A DNA stretch of 64,000 nucleotides from the NCBI RefSeq assembly GCF_002291445.1, contig NZ_CP014137.1:1488001-1552000 (forward strand), read 5' to 3'. Under the pieces are notes generated by a model. It was not told where the DNA came from and searched no databases. It saw only the letters and a list, made by a program, of their open reading frames with translations. The translations under genes and the position numbers were made by a program. Positions within the stretch are counted from its first letter, which is position 1, and each line of letters starts with the position of its first letter. Below are positions 41,652 through 49,884 of this stretch, piece by piece. This DNA is from Brenneria goodwinii (GTDB lineage: Bacteria > Pseudomonadota > Gammaproteobacteria > Enterobacterales > Enterobacteriaceae).

Positions 41652-42758
41652 TCAGAAACTGTATTCAATACCGACGATAGTAAAGGGATTCCAGGAATGG
41701 CCTTCATTAGTCCATTGACCATATGATTTGGTGAACTGTGCTTTAAATTCGCCGTACAGTCGTAGATTATCGACAATGGGATAACTGGCGGTTGCGCCGA
41801 TAAAATTGTATTTCCCGTTGTAAAAGACTTCCGATCTATTGGCGTTATTATATATTTTGTCATTACCAAAGCCGACGTACAGCGAAGTCAGCAGGGGATA
41901 CCAGTTACGCCATAATCCGGCGGTCACTTTCCATTCTTCTTCAATAATATTTCCCCAGGACTGGCGAACCTGTTTCTCCCAGGAATAATAAGGACGAATA
42001 TAAAGACCTAAATCCGGGTTCACCCGATATTGAAGCGCCGGTTCCATTTCCATAATGTGGTGTTCCAGATCGCCATTGCCGGAATCATTACTCTGCGGCT
42101 GATATTCGCGGAATATATAACCGGATACCGACCATTTATCGGTGAAACGCGATTCTCCCCATAGTTTCAGACGTCCTTTCCAGCGTTTACTCGCGCTTTC
42201 CGTTCCGCCCAGGACTTCCACCCCCCAATTACCACGATAAAATTCATTAATTTTACCGATATACATTTCGTTAATGGTATTGGTGCTGCCGTAATCCTGA
42301 TTGGAAAATTGACCGCTATAGCTATCTTCGCGGGCGTTCCAATAACCAAAATACCAGCCCGGTAATTCATCGTGACGCAGCCATGCCTGAATAAGCGCCA
42401 ATTTAAATTTGCCGCCGTTTTTGGTGTTGTTTTTCCAGCGCGTGTCGTCTATTTCTATTTTGCTGCCAATATTGCCGTGCAGGCCTCCGGCATCCAGTGA
42501 GCTGTCCACCGTATTCCAGTGCACCGACTGCTGCTCCTGAGATATACGCGCGATATCCACATTATTATCTTCCTGCTTGTCGCCTGTCGTTGTTGCTTGT
42601 CCTGTTGTTCCCAGGGCGGCGACATCCCAATTGCCGGTGCTCTTAGTGCTGGACGGCCATTCTTGTTCTGCTTCTGCGGCGTTTTCAGCCGTTGCCGCCG
42701 CCGCGGCCTGGCCTGCAAACAGCGCAAGCGAAATACAGAGATATGTATTTTTCATCAC
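41652..42758 (-). CDS. OmpG-family outer-membrane porin (2)
   Basis: 368 residues: signal peptide ending AGQAAAAA, an unusual acidic and threonine-rich stretch (about 22-75), then a barrel with GNIGSKIEIDDTRWKNNT and LRHDELPGWYFGYWNARE, paralogous to the downstream porin, and a C-terminal phenylalanine (VGIEYSF). First gene of the porin-GH32-porin operon. The promoter region holds two GTTAACGTTAAC operators shared with divergent cscR. The N-terminal extension is absent from the other porin and may act at the periplasmic mouth of the barrel. Confidence 0.82.
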   Translation of the reverse strand: MMKNTYLCISLALFAGQAAAAATAENAAEAEQEWPSSTKSTGNWDVAALGTTGQATTTGDKQEDNNVDIARISQEQQSVHWNTVDSSLDAGGLHGNIGSKIEIDDTRWKNNTKNGGKFKLALIQAWLRHDELPGWYFGYWNAREDSYSGQFSNQDYGSTNTINEMYIGKINEFYRGNWGVEVLGGTESASKRWKGRLKLWGESRFTDKWSVSGYIFREYQPQSNDSGNGDLEHHIMEMEPALQYRVNPDLGLYIRPYYSWEKQVRQSWGNIIEEEWKVTAGLWRNWYPLLTSLYVGFGNDKIYNNANRSEVFYNGKYNFIGATASYPIVDNLRLYGEFKAQFTKSYGQWTNEGHSWNPFTIVGIEYSF

Positions 42759-42826
42759 GTATGGGTCTCATCATCATTATTGGTGGGAGTCGCACATTTG
42801 CTCCAGGTAGTAAGCAAATCGTGCGA

Positions 42827-42838
42827 GTTAACGTTAAC
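42827..42838. promoter_or_regulatory. CscR-type operator O3 (porin side)
   Basis: GTTAACGTTAAC between the porin operon and cscR. Confidence 0.75.
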
Positions 42839-42897
42839 ATCCAGAGGGGAAGGGAAAGAAGATGAGGCGTTTCAGAATTCTGATGTTAATCACAATA

Positions 42898-42909
42898 GTT
42901 AACGTTAAC
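42898..42909. promoter_or_regulatory. CscR-type operator O4 (cscR side)
   Basis: GTTAACGTTAAC, 71 bp from O3 (start to start). Together they repeat the paired layout of the cscB/cscK region. Confidence 0.75.
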
Positions 42910-43101
42910 ATTGGTTTTATGAGATCGCCGTCATATTTATTGTTAAAAATCGGTTTATTACGAGGCGATCGGCATGAATATAATAAATCATCAGAAATAG
43001 GGTACATGCCTAATATCAGATTTGCCGGGTTTCGTTTATCCGCTGTGTGCCTTGAATCGCGTTATATGCGTTTGTGAAATAAATAAAGGAATAAGGACGG
43101 T

Positions 43102-44097
43102 ATGGCTTCTTTAAAAGATGTGGCAAAGCTGGCGAAGGTTTCGTTGATGACGGTATCGCGGGCTTTGAACAGTCCGGAAAGTCTGAAGCCGGAAACGTAT
43201 CAACGCGTTAAACAGGCGATTGAGGCGCTGAATTATGTGCCCGATCTGTCGGCGAAAAAAATCCGGGGCGCCAGGGCCACGCCGAAAACCATTGGCGTGC
43301 TGGCGTTGGATACCGTGACCACGCCGTTTTCGGTTGAAATGACCCTGTCGATCGAAGAGACGGCCCGGGCCCACGGCTGGAACAGTTTTGTCGTCAACAT
43401 GTTCATGTCTGACTGTGTGGACGATATCGTCGATTTATTGCTATCGCACCGGCCTGCCGGGATTATCTACACCACCATGGGGCTGCGCTCGGTGCCAGTG
43501 CCGAAAAAGCTGCTGAGTCTGCCGTGCGTACTGGCGAACTGCGAAAGCGAGCACGGCGAGGTGGCCAGCTACATACCGGATGATGAACAAGGGCAATATG
43601 ACGGCGTTCATGCGCTGCTCAGCGCGGGCTACCGTAAGCCATTGTGCATTCATCTGCCGAAGGAGAGGCTGGCCAGCGCCCGGCGGCGGCAGGGGCTTGA
43701 GCGCGCCTGCCGCGAGTTTTCGCTCGACCCTGAACAGCTGTGGCAACATCATCTGCGCCTTGGCGATGAGTATTACATCGATGCGGTGACGATTATCGAA
43801 CAGTATTTTGACCACGGAAAACCGCAGTTTGACTCGGTGGTGTGCGGCAACGACAGAATCGCGTTTCTGGTTTACCAGACGTTACTGTCGAAAGGCATTC
43901 GCATACCGCAAGACGTCGCGGTGTTGGGGTACGATAATCTGGTCGGCATCGGCGATCTGTTCCTGCCCGCATTGACCACCGTACAACTCCCGCACTATGA
44001 AATCGGCCGGCAATCAACGCTGCATATTATCAATCGTCAGGAACACATCGACATCACCAAAATAGCCAGTCCGCTTCTGCGGCGCGACTCGTTGTAG
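43102..44097 (+). CDS. cscR: Sucrose operon repressor, LacI family
   Basis: 331 residues. N-terminal LacI HTH MASLKDVAKLAKVSLMTVSR, almost the same as E. coli CscR, then ALNYVPDLSAKKIRG, an effector domain with TTPFSVEMTLSIEETARAHG and RPAGIIYTTMGLR, and CGNDRIAFLVYQ...VLGYDNLVGIGDLFLPALTTVQLPH. The similarity to CscR runs over the whole length. It probably binds the four GTTAACGTTAAC palindromes, two of which lie in its own divergent promoter region, and releases them when sugar is present. Fructose is the likely effector by analogy with E. coli. Confidence 0.92.
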   Translation: MASLKDVAKLAKVSLMTVSRALNSPESLKPETYQRVKQAIEALNYVPDLSAKKIRGARATPKTIGVLALDTVTTPFSVEMTLSIEETARAHGWNSFVVNMFMSDCVDDIVDLLLSHRPAGIIYTTMGLRSVPVPKKLLSLPCVLANCESEHGEVASYIPDDEQGQYDGVHALLSAGYRKPLCIHLPKERLASARRRQGLERACREFSLDPEQLWQHHLRLGDEYYIDAVTIIEQYFDHGKPQFDSVVCGNDRIAFLVYQTLLSKGIRIPQDVAVLGYDNLVGIGDLFLPALTTVQLPHYEIGRQSTLHIINRQEHIDITKIASPLLRRDSL

Positions 44098-44421
44098 TCG
44101 ACGAGCCTGACGTGTTGGTAAGACGTTAGGCTGGCTCCCGTCTGGTATTAGGACGCCGGTTATGATGCTTATCGATCCAGCCAAGCGCGGTTTTCCCTCG
44201 CGTTCATCAGTGCCCCTCGTCGCCGATTTTAAGGCTAAATGAACGGTTATTTTCTTCATTTTCCATTGTCGGAAAAATTATTTTCATTATCTAATTTATT
44301 CTTTTAACAAAGAAAATTGAGTTTTTTAGGCCAATATTTTCTATCATAAGAAAATTATTTTTCACAAATTATCATTTCGTGAATTATATTTTTCACATAG
44401 TGAATCAGACAGGTGGAACCG
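44098..44421. other. AT-rich regulatory region before the RpiR gene
   Basis: About 320 bp, very AT-rich from 44240 onward, with no gene. It contains repeated TTTTCA / GAAAA words and the palindromes annotated at 44361-44404, so it is probably the control region of the 11-gene operon. Confidence 0.55.
44361..44404. promoter_or_regulatory. Candidate RpiR operators
   Basis: TTCACATAGTGAA (44392-44404) is a perfect inverted repeat, and TTCAC...GTGAA with a 13-bp spacer occurs at 44361-44383. Both lie just upstream of the RpiR-family gene at 44422, whose relatives often bind TTCA/TGAA-type palindromes. Confidence 0.45.
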
Positions 44422-45381
44422 ATGCCGACATCGCATTATTTGGAAGCCGAAGTCATTAAACAGGTGGCCTATATCGCACCCAGTCTGCCGGCCGCGCAGC
44501 GCCGCCTGGCCAACTATGTGCTGGAAAATGCTTTTCAGGTCGCCTCCGGCAATATAGAAAGTCTGGCCGCCGCAACCGGCGTCTCCATTGCAACCGCCAA
44601 CCGTTTTGCGGTTGCATTGGGCTATTCCGGCTACGCGGAATTTCGTCATGCGTTGTTTCAGGTGTTCAAGCCGTCGATGGCGCCGGTGGAGAAGTTACGT
44701 AATGAACTGGGACGTGACTCGTCATTGGATGAAGTGGTGCATGAGTCGCTGTCCGGCGCGCAGGTCAGCATCGGTCAAACACGGGATCGCGCGACCAGCA
44801 GCAGCCTTGAGAAGGCGGTCCGCATGATTAATTCCGCCCGTAATGTGTATTGTTTTGGCCTGGGAACCAGTATTCATCTCGCCAATATCGCCACTTTCCG
44901 CTTCTCGTCCTATTGCCAGAATATCCATGCCTTGGCGAGCTACGGCGGTGCGGAAATGGCGCTGCACCATTTACAGAAGATCGGCGAGCACGACCTGCTG
45001 TTGGCGATCTCTTTCCCGCGTTATTCCGCCGACATGATCCGCATTATGCATTTTGCCCGTTCGCGTAACGCCTCAATTCTGGCGCTGACCGATCGCCCGA
45101 GCTCGCCGCTAGTCGGGCTGGCCGACCACACGCTGTTGGCGGCCGCGGAGCATCAGCTGCTTTCCAGTTCGATGGTCGCCCCGATTGCATTGATTGAGGC
45201 GCTGGCGGCCGCAATGGCGCATCGCACCCCGGAAGGATTAAACAGCGCGGCCGAGCTGACGGGACAACTGCTTCCTTATTTCTATCTTGATCAATCCGCT
45301 GAGGAATCTGCTGAGCAACTTGGCAGCGTTAATAACCAAAAACGCCGCAACAAGCGGCGAAAGGGGAATAACCCAGAATGA
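44422..45381 (+). CDS. RpiR-family regulator (HTH + SIS)
   Basis: 319 residues from the ATG at 44422, preceded by AGGTGG; a GTG at 44413 is rejected. N-terminal HTH of the MurR/RpiR type (about 10-80; LAAATGVSIATANRFAVALG) and a SIS domain (about 125-260) that normally binds a phosphosugar or related ligand (NVYCFGLGTSIHLANIATFR). The C-terminus is a basic tail (KRRNKRRK). First gene of an 11-gene operon; its stop overlaps the next start by 4 bp (ATGA), so it is made together with the catabolic genes and probably regulates them. Confidence 0.88.
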   Translation: MPTSHYLEAEVIKQVAYIAPSLPAAQRRLANYVLENAFQVASGNIESLAAATGVSIATANRFAVALGYSGYAEFRHALFQVFKPSMAPVEKLRNELGRDSSLDEVVHESLSGAQVSIGQTRDRATSSSLEKAVRMINSARNVYCFGLGTSIHLANIATFRFSSYCQNIHALASYGGAEMALHHLQKIGEHDLLLAISFPRYSADMIRIMHFARSRNASILALTDRPSSPLVGLADHTLLAAAEHQLLSSSMVAPIALIEALAAAMAHRTPEGLNSAAELTGQLLPYFYLDQSAEESAEQLGSVNNQKRRNKRRKGNNPE

Positions 45382-46346
45382 GCAAGAATGCAGTGTTGGC
45401 TATTCACGGCGGCGCCGGAACCGTTAACCGTTCAAAAATTACGCCGCAGAAAGAGCGTGAGTATGAAAACGCCCTGCGCGACGTATTGCGCGTTGGACAG
45501 CAGGCATTGTCCGACGGAGCCAGCGCCCTGGACGTGGTAACGCAGGCCGTCCGGCAGTTGGAAGATTGTCCGCTGTTCAACGCCGGCAAAGGCGCGGTGT
45601 ACACCAGCGTCGCCGACCATGAACTTGATGCGTCGATTATGGATGGCGAATCACTACAGGCGGGGGCGGTGGCGCAGTTGCGCCATGTGCGTAACCCAAT
45701 TGAAGCCGCACGAGCGCTGATGGCGTCAGGCCAGTATGTGCTGCTGACCGGCGCGGGCGCCGATGCGTTTGCCCGCGACGCCGGGCTATTGATGGTGGAG
45801 CAAAGTTATTACGCCACGCCCGAGCGTCTGCAACAGTTGCATGAAGTGCAGAAAGTCGGCGGGATGCGCCTGGTTCTGGACCATGACGGCGAGGATCTGG
45901 TCAACACCGGCGAACCCATCGATACGCGCACCAAATTCGGCACCGTCGGCGCCGTGGCGCGCGATATCCGCGGGAATCTTGCCGCCGCCAATTCAACCGG
46001 GGGAATGACCAATAAAACGCCGGGACGGGTAGGCGACAGCGCGGTTATCGGCGCGGGTTGCTATGCGGACAATCGTAGCGCCGCGGTCGCAACTACCGGC
46101 ACCGGGGAAACCTTCATCCGCGCCGTGGCAGCTTATGACGTTTGCGCGCTGATGCGCTATGCCGGATTGACGCTGGAAGAAGCCACCCGACGGGTGATCC
46201 ATGAAAGTCAGATCAAACTAGGCGGACAGGGCGGGCTGATTGCCGTTGATGCCGAGGGCAATGTGGCCTTGCCGTTTAATACCGCCGGCATGTATCGAGG
46301 GTACGTCCGTATCGGCGAACCGCTATACGTGGCTATCTATCGTTAG
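45378..46346 (+). CDS. Isoaspartyl peptidase / plant-type asparaginase-like Ntn hydrolase
   Basis: 322 residues. An Ntn hydrolase precursor that cleaves itself before a threonine; the new N-terminal threonine (T189 in KFGTVGAVARD) is the nucleophile. Conserved pieces: LAIHGGAGTV, PLFNAGKGAVYT, ELDASIMDGESLQAGAV, ANSTGGMTNKTPGRVGDSAV and TTGTGETFIR. IaaA-type members hydrolyse beta-aspartyl dipeptides and L-asparagine. E. coli iaaA lies upstream of the gsi glutathione ABC genes, a similar pairing with an importer. Here it is second in the RpiR-led operon and would act on the amide or isopeptide taken up. Substrate unknown. Confidence 0.88.
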   Translation: MSKNAVLAIHGGAGTVNRSKITPQKEREYENALRDVLRVGQQALSDGASALDVVTQAVRQLEDCPLFNAGKGAVYTSVADHELDASIMDGESLQAGAVAQLRHVRNPIEAARALMASGQYVLLTGAGADAFARDAGLLMVEQSYYATPERLQQLHEVQKVGGMRLVLDHDGEDLVNTGEPIDTRTKFGTVGAVARDIRGNLAAANSTGGMTNKTPGRVGDSAVIGAGCYADNRSAAVATTGTGETFIRAVAAYDVCALMRYAGLTLEEATRRVIHESQIKLGGQGGLIAVDAEGNVALPFNTAGMYRGYVRIGEPLYVAIYR

Positions 46347-46359
46347 GAGCAATGTAAAA

Positions 46360-47061
46360 ATGAGAATCCGCGATTGTAATTGGCAACATATTGAAAATTA
46401 TTTGCAGCATGATGACCGCGTGGTGCTGCCGATCGGCAGCACCGAACAACACGCCTATCTGAGCCTGTGCGTCGATGCCATTTTGGCCGAGGAAGTCGGC
46501 GTCGCCGCCGCCGAACCTTTGGGTATTCCGGTTTATCCGGCGGTGCCGTTCGGTTTGGCGCCTTACTTTATGGCCTATCCCGGCTCGATGACGCTGCGGG
46601 TATCCACCTATAGCGCATTGATAACCGATCTATTGGACAGCCTGTCCGCTCACGGTTTCCGCCGCATCATGATTCTGAATGGTCATGGCGGCAATCAGCC
46701 CGCGGCGGCGGTTGCGCTGGAATGGGCGGCGCAACATAAAGGCCATCGCGTCCGTTTTCACAACTGGTGGAATGCGCCCAAAACGTGGGCAAAAGTCCAA
46801 GAGATCGATCCGGTGGCGTCGCACGCCTCGTGGATGGAAAACTTTCCTATCACCCGGCTGGCGCATGCGCCCTCGCCGGACGGCGCAAAACCGATGATCG
46901 ATCTTGAACGTCTGCGCCTGCTGAATCCGGCGGAAACGCGCGGCTATCTGGGCGATGGCAATTACGGCGGCGACTACCAGAAGCCGGATGAGACGATGCA
47001 GCAACTGTGGCAGGTCGCGGTCGATGAGACGCGTCAACTGCTGGAGGGCGACTGGGCATGA
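46360..47061 (+). CDS. Creatininase-family amidohydrolase
   Basis: 233 residues from the ATG at 46360, with AGGAG upstream; the frame extends back to 46240 inside the previous gene and is not used. Creatininase-fold enzymes are dinuclear metal amidohydrolases that open cyclic amides or cut amides. The metal-ligand pattern is present: E29 and H31 in IGSTEQHAYL, D39 in CVDAIL, and H109 in LNGHGGNQ. The glycine after EQH common in relatives (EQHG) is alanine here. It sits 13 bp after the Ntn hydrolase and overlaps the next gene by 4 bp. The substrate is probably an amide or lactam intermediate. Confidence 0.85.
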   Translation: MRIRDCNWQHIENYLQHDDRVVLPIGSTEQHAYLSLCVDAILAEEVGVAAAEPLGIPVYPAVPFGLAPYFMAYPGSMTLRVSTYSALITDLLDSLSAHGFRRIMILNGHGGNQPAAAVALEWAAQHKGHRVRFHNWWNAPKTWAKVQEIDPVASHASWMENFPITRLAHAPSPDGAKPMIDLERLRLLNPAETRGYLGDGNYGGDYQKPDETMQQLWQVAVDETRQLLEGDWA

Positions 47062-48116
47062 CGGTGACGAGCAATCAGCAACGCCCCATCCTGATTTGGG
47101 GCGCGGGAGCCATCGGCGCCAGCCTGGGCGCCGCCTTTGTCGCCGCGGGCCACCCGGTGGTGTTTGTCGATCAGGAGCAGGCGCATGTCGATGCCATGAA
47201 TAGCGGCGGGCTTTATATAGAAGGCCCGATCCGTGAGCAACACCTGGCCGTGCGCGCATATACGCCGGACGATCTGCAAGGGCGCTACGATCTGGTGTTT
47301 CTGGCGGTTAAAGCGCACCACACCGCGATAGCCTGCCGGCAACTGCGCCCGTTTCTGTCGGAAAACGGCGTGGTGGTCTCGGCTCAGAACGGGCTGAATG
47401 AACGGGTTATCGCCAGCGTGCTGCGACGGGAGCGGACGATGGGATGCTTTGTGAACTTCGGCGCCGATTATCTTTCGCCCGGCCATATTCTGTACGGCGG
47501 GCGCGCGGCGGTCGTGGTGGGCGAGTTGGACGGTCAAACCAGCGCGCGGGTCAAACAGATTCATGCGCTGCTGCAGACGTTCGACGATCGCGCCATCCTG
47601 ACCGATAACATCTGGGGATACCTGTGGGGCAAACTGGTGTACGGCGCCATGCTTTACGCCACCGCGCTGACGGACGGCGCCATCTGGGAATGCCTGGACC
47701 ATCAGGATTACCGCGACGTTTTCATCCTCCTGGGTAAAGAGATCGCCGCCGTGGCCGCCGCCGAAGGGGTGGAAATGGAAGCCTTTGACGGTTTCGAGCC
47801 GGCGGCATATGCCCCTGAAGCCCCATTGTCGCTGGCGTACGCCAGCCTGGACGCCATGGTGGCGCACAACCGTCGCTCCACGAAAACGCACAGCGGCATC
47901 TGGCGCGATTTAGCGATACGTCAGCGCAGAACCGAAGTGGATGCCCAACTGGGGCCGATCCTGGATGCCGCGCAGCGCCATGGCATCGCGGCGCCGTTAA
48001 CCCACCGGCTGATAGAGCTGATTCATGCCTGTGAAGACGGGCTTCCCCGCGCCTGGCGAAACCTGAAAGTCCTACGTGCAGCCCAGAGGAGTAGACACCA
48101 TGCAGATAAGGTTTGA
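47058..48116 (+). CDS. Ketopantoate reductase-like (PanE/ApbA) dehydrogenase
   Basis: 352 residues. Rossmann nucleotide site near the N-terminus (ILIWGAGAIGASLGAAFVAA), the middle motif FLAVKAHHTAIACRQLRP, and the catalytic segment SAQNGLNERVIA with NGxN. The C-terminal ApbA domain (about 190-330) has WGKLVYGAMLYATALT with the conserved lysine. The family reduces 2-oxo acids or oxidises 2-hydroxy acids with NADP(H), and the fold is also that of opine dehydrogenases. True PanE is about 300 residues and not usually in such operons, so this is unlikely to be the pantothenate gene. Overlaps its neighbours by 4 and 17 bp. Confidence 0.82.
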   Translation: MTVTSNQQRPILIWGAGAIGASLGAAFVAAGHPVVFVDQEQAHVDAMNSGGLYIEGPIREQHLAVRAYTPDDLQGRYDLVFLAVKAHHTAIACRQLRPFLSENGVVVSAQNGLNERVIASVLRRERTMGCFVNFGADYLSPGHILYGGRAAVVVGELDGQTSARVKQIHALLQTFDDRAILTDNIWGYLWGKLVYGAMLYATALTDGAIWECLDHQDYRDVFILLGKEIAAVAAAEGVEMEAFDGFEPAAYAPEAPLSLAYASLDAMVAHNRRSTKTHSGIWRDLAIRQRRTEVDAQLGPILDAAQRHGIAAPLTHRLIELIHACEDGLPRAWRNLKVLRAAQRSRHHADKV

Positions 48117-48861
48117 TGGCCGCAAAGCAATCGTCACCGGCGCGGCCCAGGGGATTGGCCGGGAGATCGCCAGCAACCTGGCGCAGGCGGGCGCGGCATT
48201 ATGGTTGTGCGACATTGATGCGGCCGGGCTGGCGAAAAGTCGCGCGGTTTGCCAGGCGCTGGCGCCGGAAGCCGAAATTGAAACGGCGGTGGTGGATGTG
48301 TCGCAGCGTCAGGAAATACAGCACTTTGTCAACACCGTTGGCGAGGTCGATGTGCTGATCAATGTTGCCGGCGGCGTATGCGGCCAGGCGGGGCATCCGA
48401 TTGATGCTATCACCGAGGAGGCGTGGCGGCGGATTTTCGCCGTTAACAGCGACGCCATGTTCTGGTTTTCGCAGGCGGCGGCGCCATCGATGAAGCGCAA
48501 GGGATGGGGTCGTATCGTTACCATTTCCAGTATCGCCGGACTGGGCGTCAGCCTGACCGGGATCCAGGCTTATGCCGCCAGCAAGGCCGCCGAAGTCGCG
48601 CTGACTCGGCAGCTTGCGCATGAACTGGGGCCGTATGGCATTACCGTCAATGCGGTGGCGCCCGGATTTGTCCGCTCCAATCCGACCACCGAGCTTCAGT
48701 GGGAAGCCTACGGCGCCGAGGGCCAGAAAGCGCTGATCGCCGGGATCGCCCTGCGGCGCACCGGCGTCGCCAGCGATATCGCGCCGGCGGTGCTGTTTCT
48801 GGCTTCGGAGCATAGCGGTTGGACCACCGGGCAAACATTGGCGGTAGACGGCGGCAAATAA
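48100..48861 (+). CDS. Short-chain dehydrogenase/reductase
   Basis: 253 residues from the ATG at 48100, with GAGGAG upstream; it overlaps the previous gene by 17 bp. Classical SDR: cofactor site TGAAQGIGREIA, an Asp after the second strand (LCDIDAAG) suggesting NAD(H), NVAGG, catalytic serine in TISSIAG, YAASKAA (Tyr-X3-Lys), and the C-terminal GWTTGQTLAVDGG. Likely a 3-oxo/3-hydroxy-acyl or alcohol dehydrogenase step in the same pathway as the ApbA-like enzyme. Confidence 0.88.
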   Translation: MQIRFDGRKAIVTGAAQGIGREIASNLAQAGAALWLCDIDAAGLAKSRAVCQALAPEAEIETAVVDVSQRQEIQHFVNTVGEVDVLINVAGGVCGQAGHPIDAITEEAWRRIFAVNSDAMFWFSQAAAPSMKRKGWGRIVTISSIAGLGVSLTGIQAYAASKAAEVALTRQLAHELGPYGITVNAVAPGFVRSNPTTELQWEAYGAEGQKALIAGIALRRTGVASDIAPAVLFLASEHSGWTTGQTLAVDGGK

Positions 48862-48909
48862 TGACCGGACTGATTCCCCACCGCTCGCGCCGCGAAGGAT
48901 AAAGAGAAT

Positions 48910-49884
48910 ATGTTGAGTTTTTTTGCTGTTCGGGCCTGGCAGTCGTTGCTGGTGTTGCTGCTGATGTCGATATTGGTTTTTATGGCGGTGTATGCCATCG
49001 GCAACCCTATCGACATTTTGATCAATCCCCAGGCGGACCAGGCGCTGCGTGAAGCGACAATTGCGCGCTACGGGCTGGATAAGCCGATGTGGGAACAATA
49101 TCTGGTATTTCTGGGCAATGCGCTGCATGGCGATTTTGGCGAGTCGTTTATTTATAACGTTCCGGCGATGGGACTGATCCTTGAATATCTGCCCGCCACG
49201 CTTGAGCTGGCGGTGGTGGCGATGGCGATGACCATCATCATCGGCGTTCCTCTGGGCATGTATGCGGGTTATCGCCCGGACTCATGGCTGAGCAAGAGCA
49301 TCATGGGGGGCAGCGTGCTGGCGTTTTCCGTGCCGGGGTTCTGGATGGGATTGATGCTGATCCTGATCTTTTCGGTGGAGCTTGGGTGGTTTTCTTCCGG
49401 CGGCCGCGGCGAAACGGTGACGGTATTGGGCATCCCATGGTCGGTGCTGACGCTGGATGGCTGGGCGCATCTGCTGCTGCCGGCAATCAATCTGGCGCTG
49501 TTCCGGCTGGCGCTGATTGTCCGGTTGACCCGCGCCGGCGTGCGCGAGGCGATCCTGTCCGATTATGTCAAATTTGCCCGCGCCAAAGGCGTGCCGCCGA
49601 TGCGCATCCTGCTGCGCCATGTCATGCGCAACATAATGATTCCGCTGACGACGGTGCTGGGGCTGGAGTTCGGCGCCATGGTGGCGTTTTCCGTGGTCAC
49701 GGAAACCATTTTCTCCTGGCCGGGGGCGGGCAAGCTGGTCATTGACTCGATTCGCACCTTGGATCAACCGGTGGTGGTGTCCTATCTGCTGCTGGTCGCC
49801 GCGATGTTTGTCGTCATTAATTTACTGGTCGACATGCTGTATTCCCTGCTCGATCCACGAATCCGCCTTGGGAGCCGAAAATGA
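48910..49884 (+). CDS. ABC importer permease, DppB type
   Basis: 324-residue inner-membrane permease with about six helices. Begins MLSFFAVRAWQSLLVLLLMS; coupling loop region SDYVKFARAKGVPPMRILLRH; ends DMLYSLLDPRIRLGSR as in DppB/GsiC. 48 bp after the SDR gene and 4-bp overlap with the next permease. Part of a complete Opp/Dpp-type importer encoded by five consecutive genes. Confidence 0.9.
   Translation: MLSFFAVRAWQSLLVLLLMSILVFMAVYAIGNPIDILINPQADQALREATIARYGLDKPMWEQYLVFLGNALHGDFGESFIYNVPAMGLILEYLPATLELAVVAMAMTIIIGVPLGMYAGYRPDSWLSKSIMGGSVLAFSVPGFWMGLMLILIFSVELGWFSSGGRGETVTVLGIPWSVLTLDGWAHLLLPAINLALFRLALIVRLTRAGVREAILSDYVKFARAKGVPPMRILLRHVMRNIMIPLTTVLGLEFGAMVAFSVVTETIFSWPGAGKLVIDSIRTLDQPVVVSYLLLVAAMFVVINLLVDMLYSLLDPRIRLGSRK

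Noticed and set aside
47034..47891. 285-codon minus-strand ORF
   Set aside because: Lies opposite the ApbA-like gene, which has clear motifs; the antisense peptide has none.
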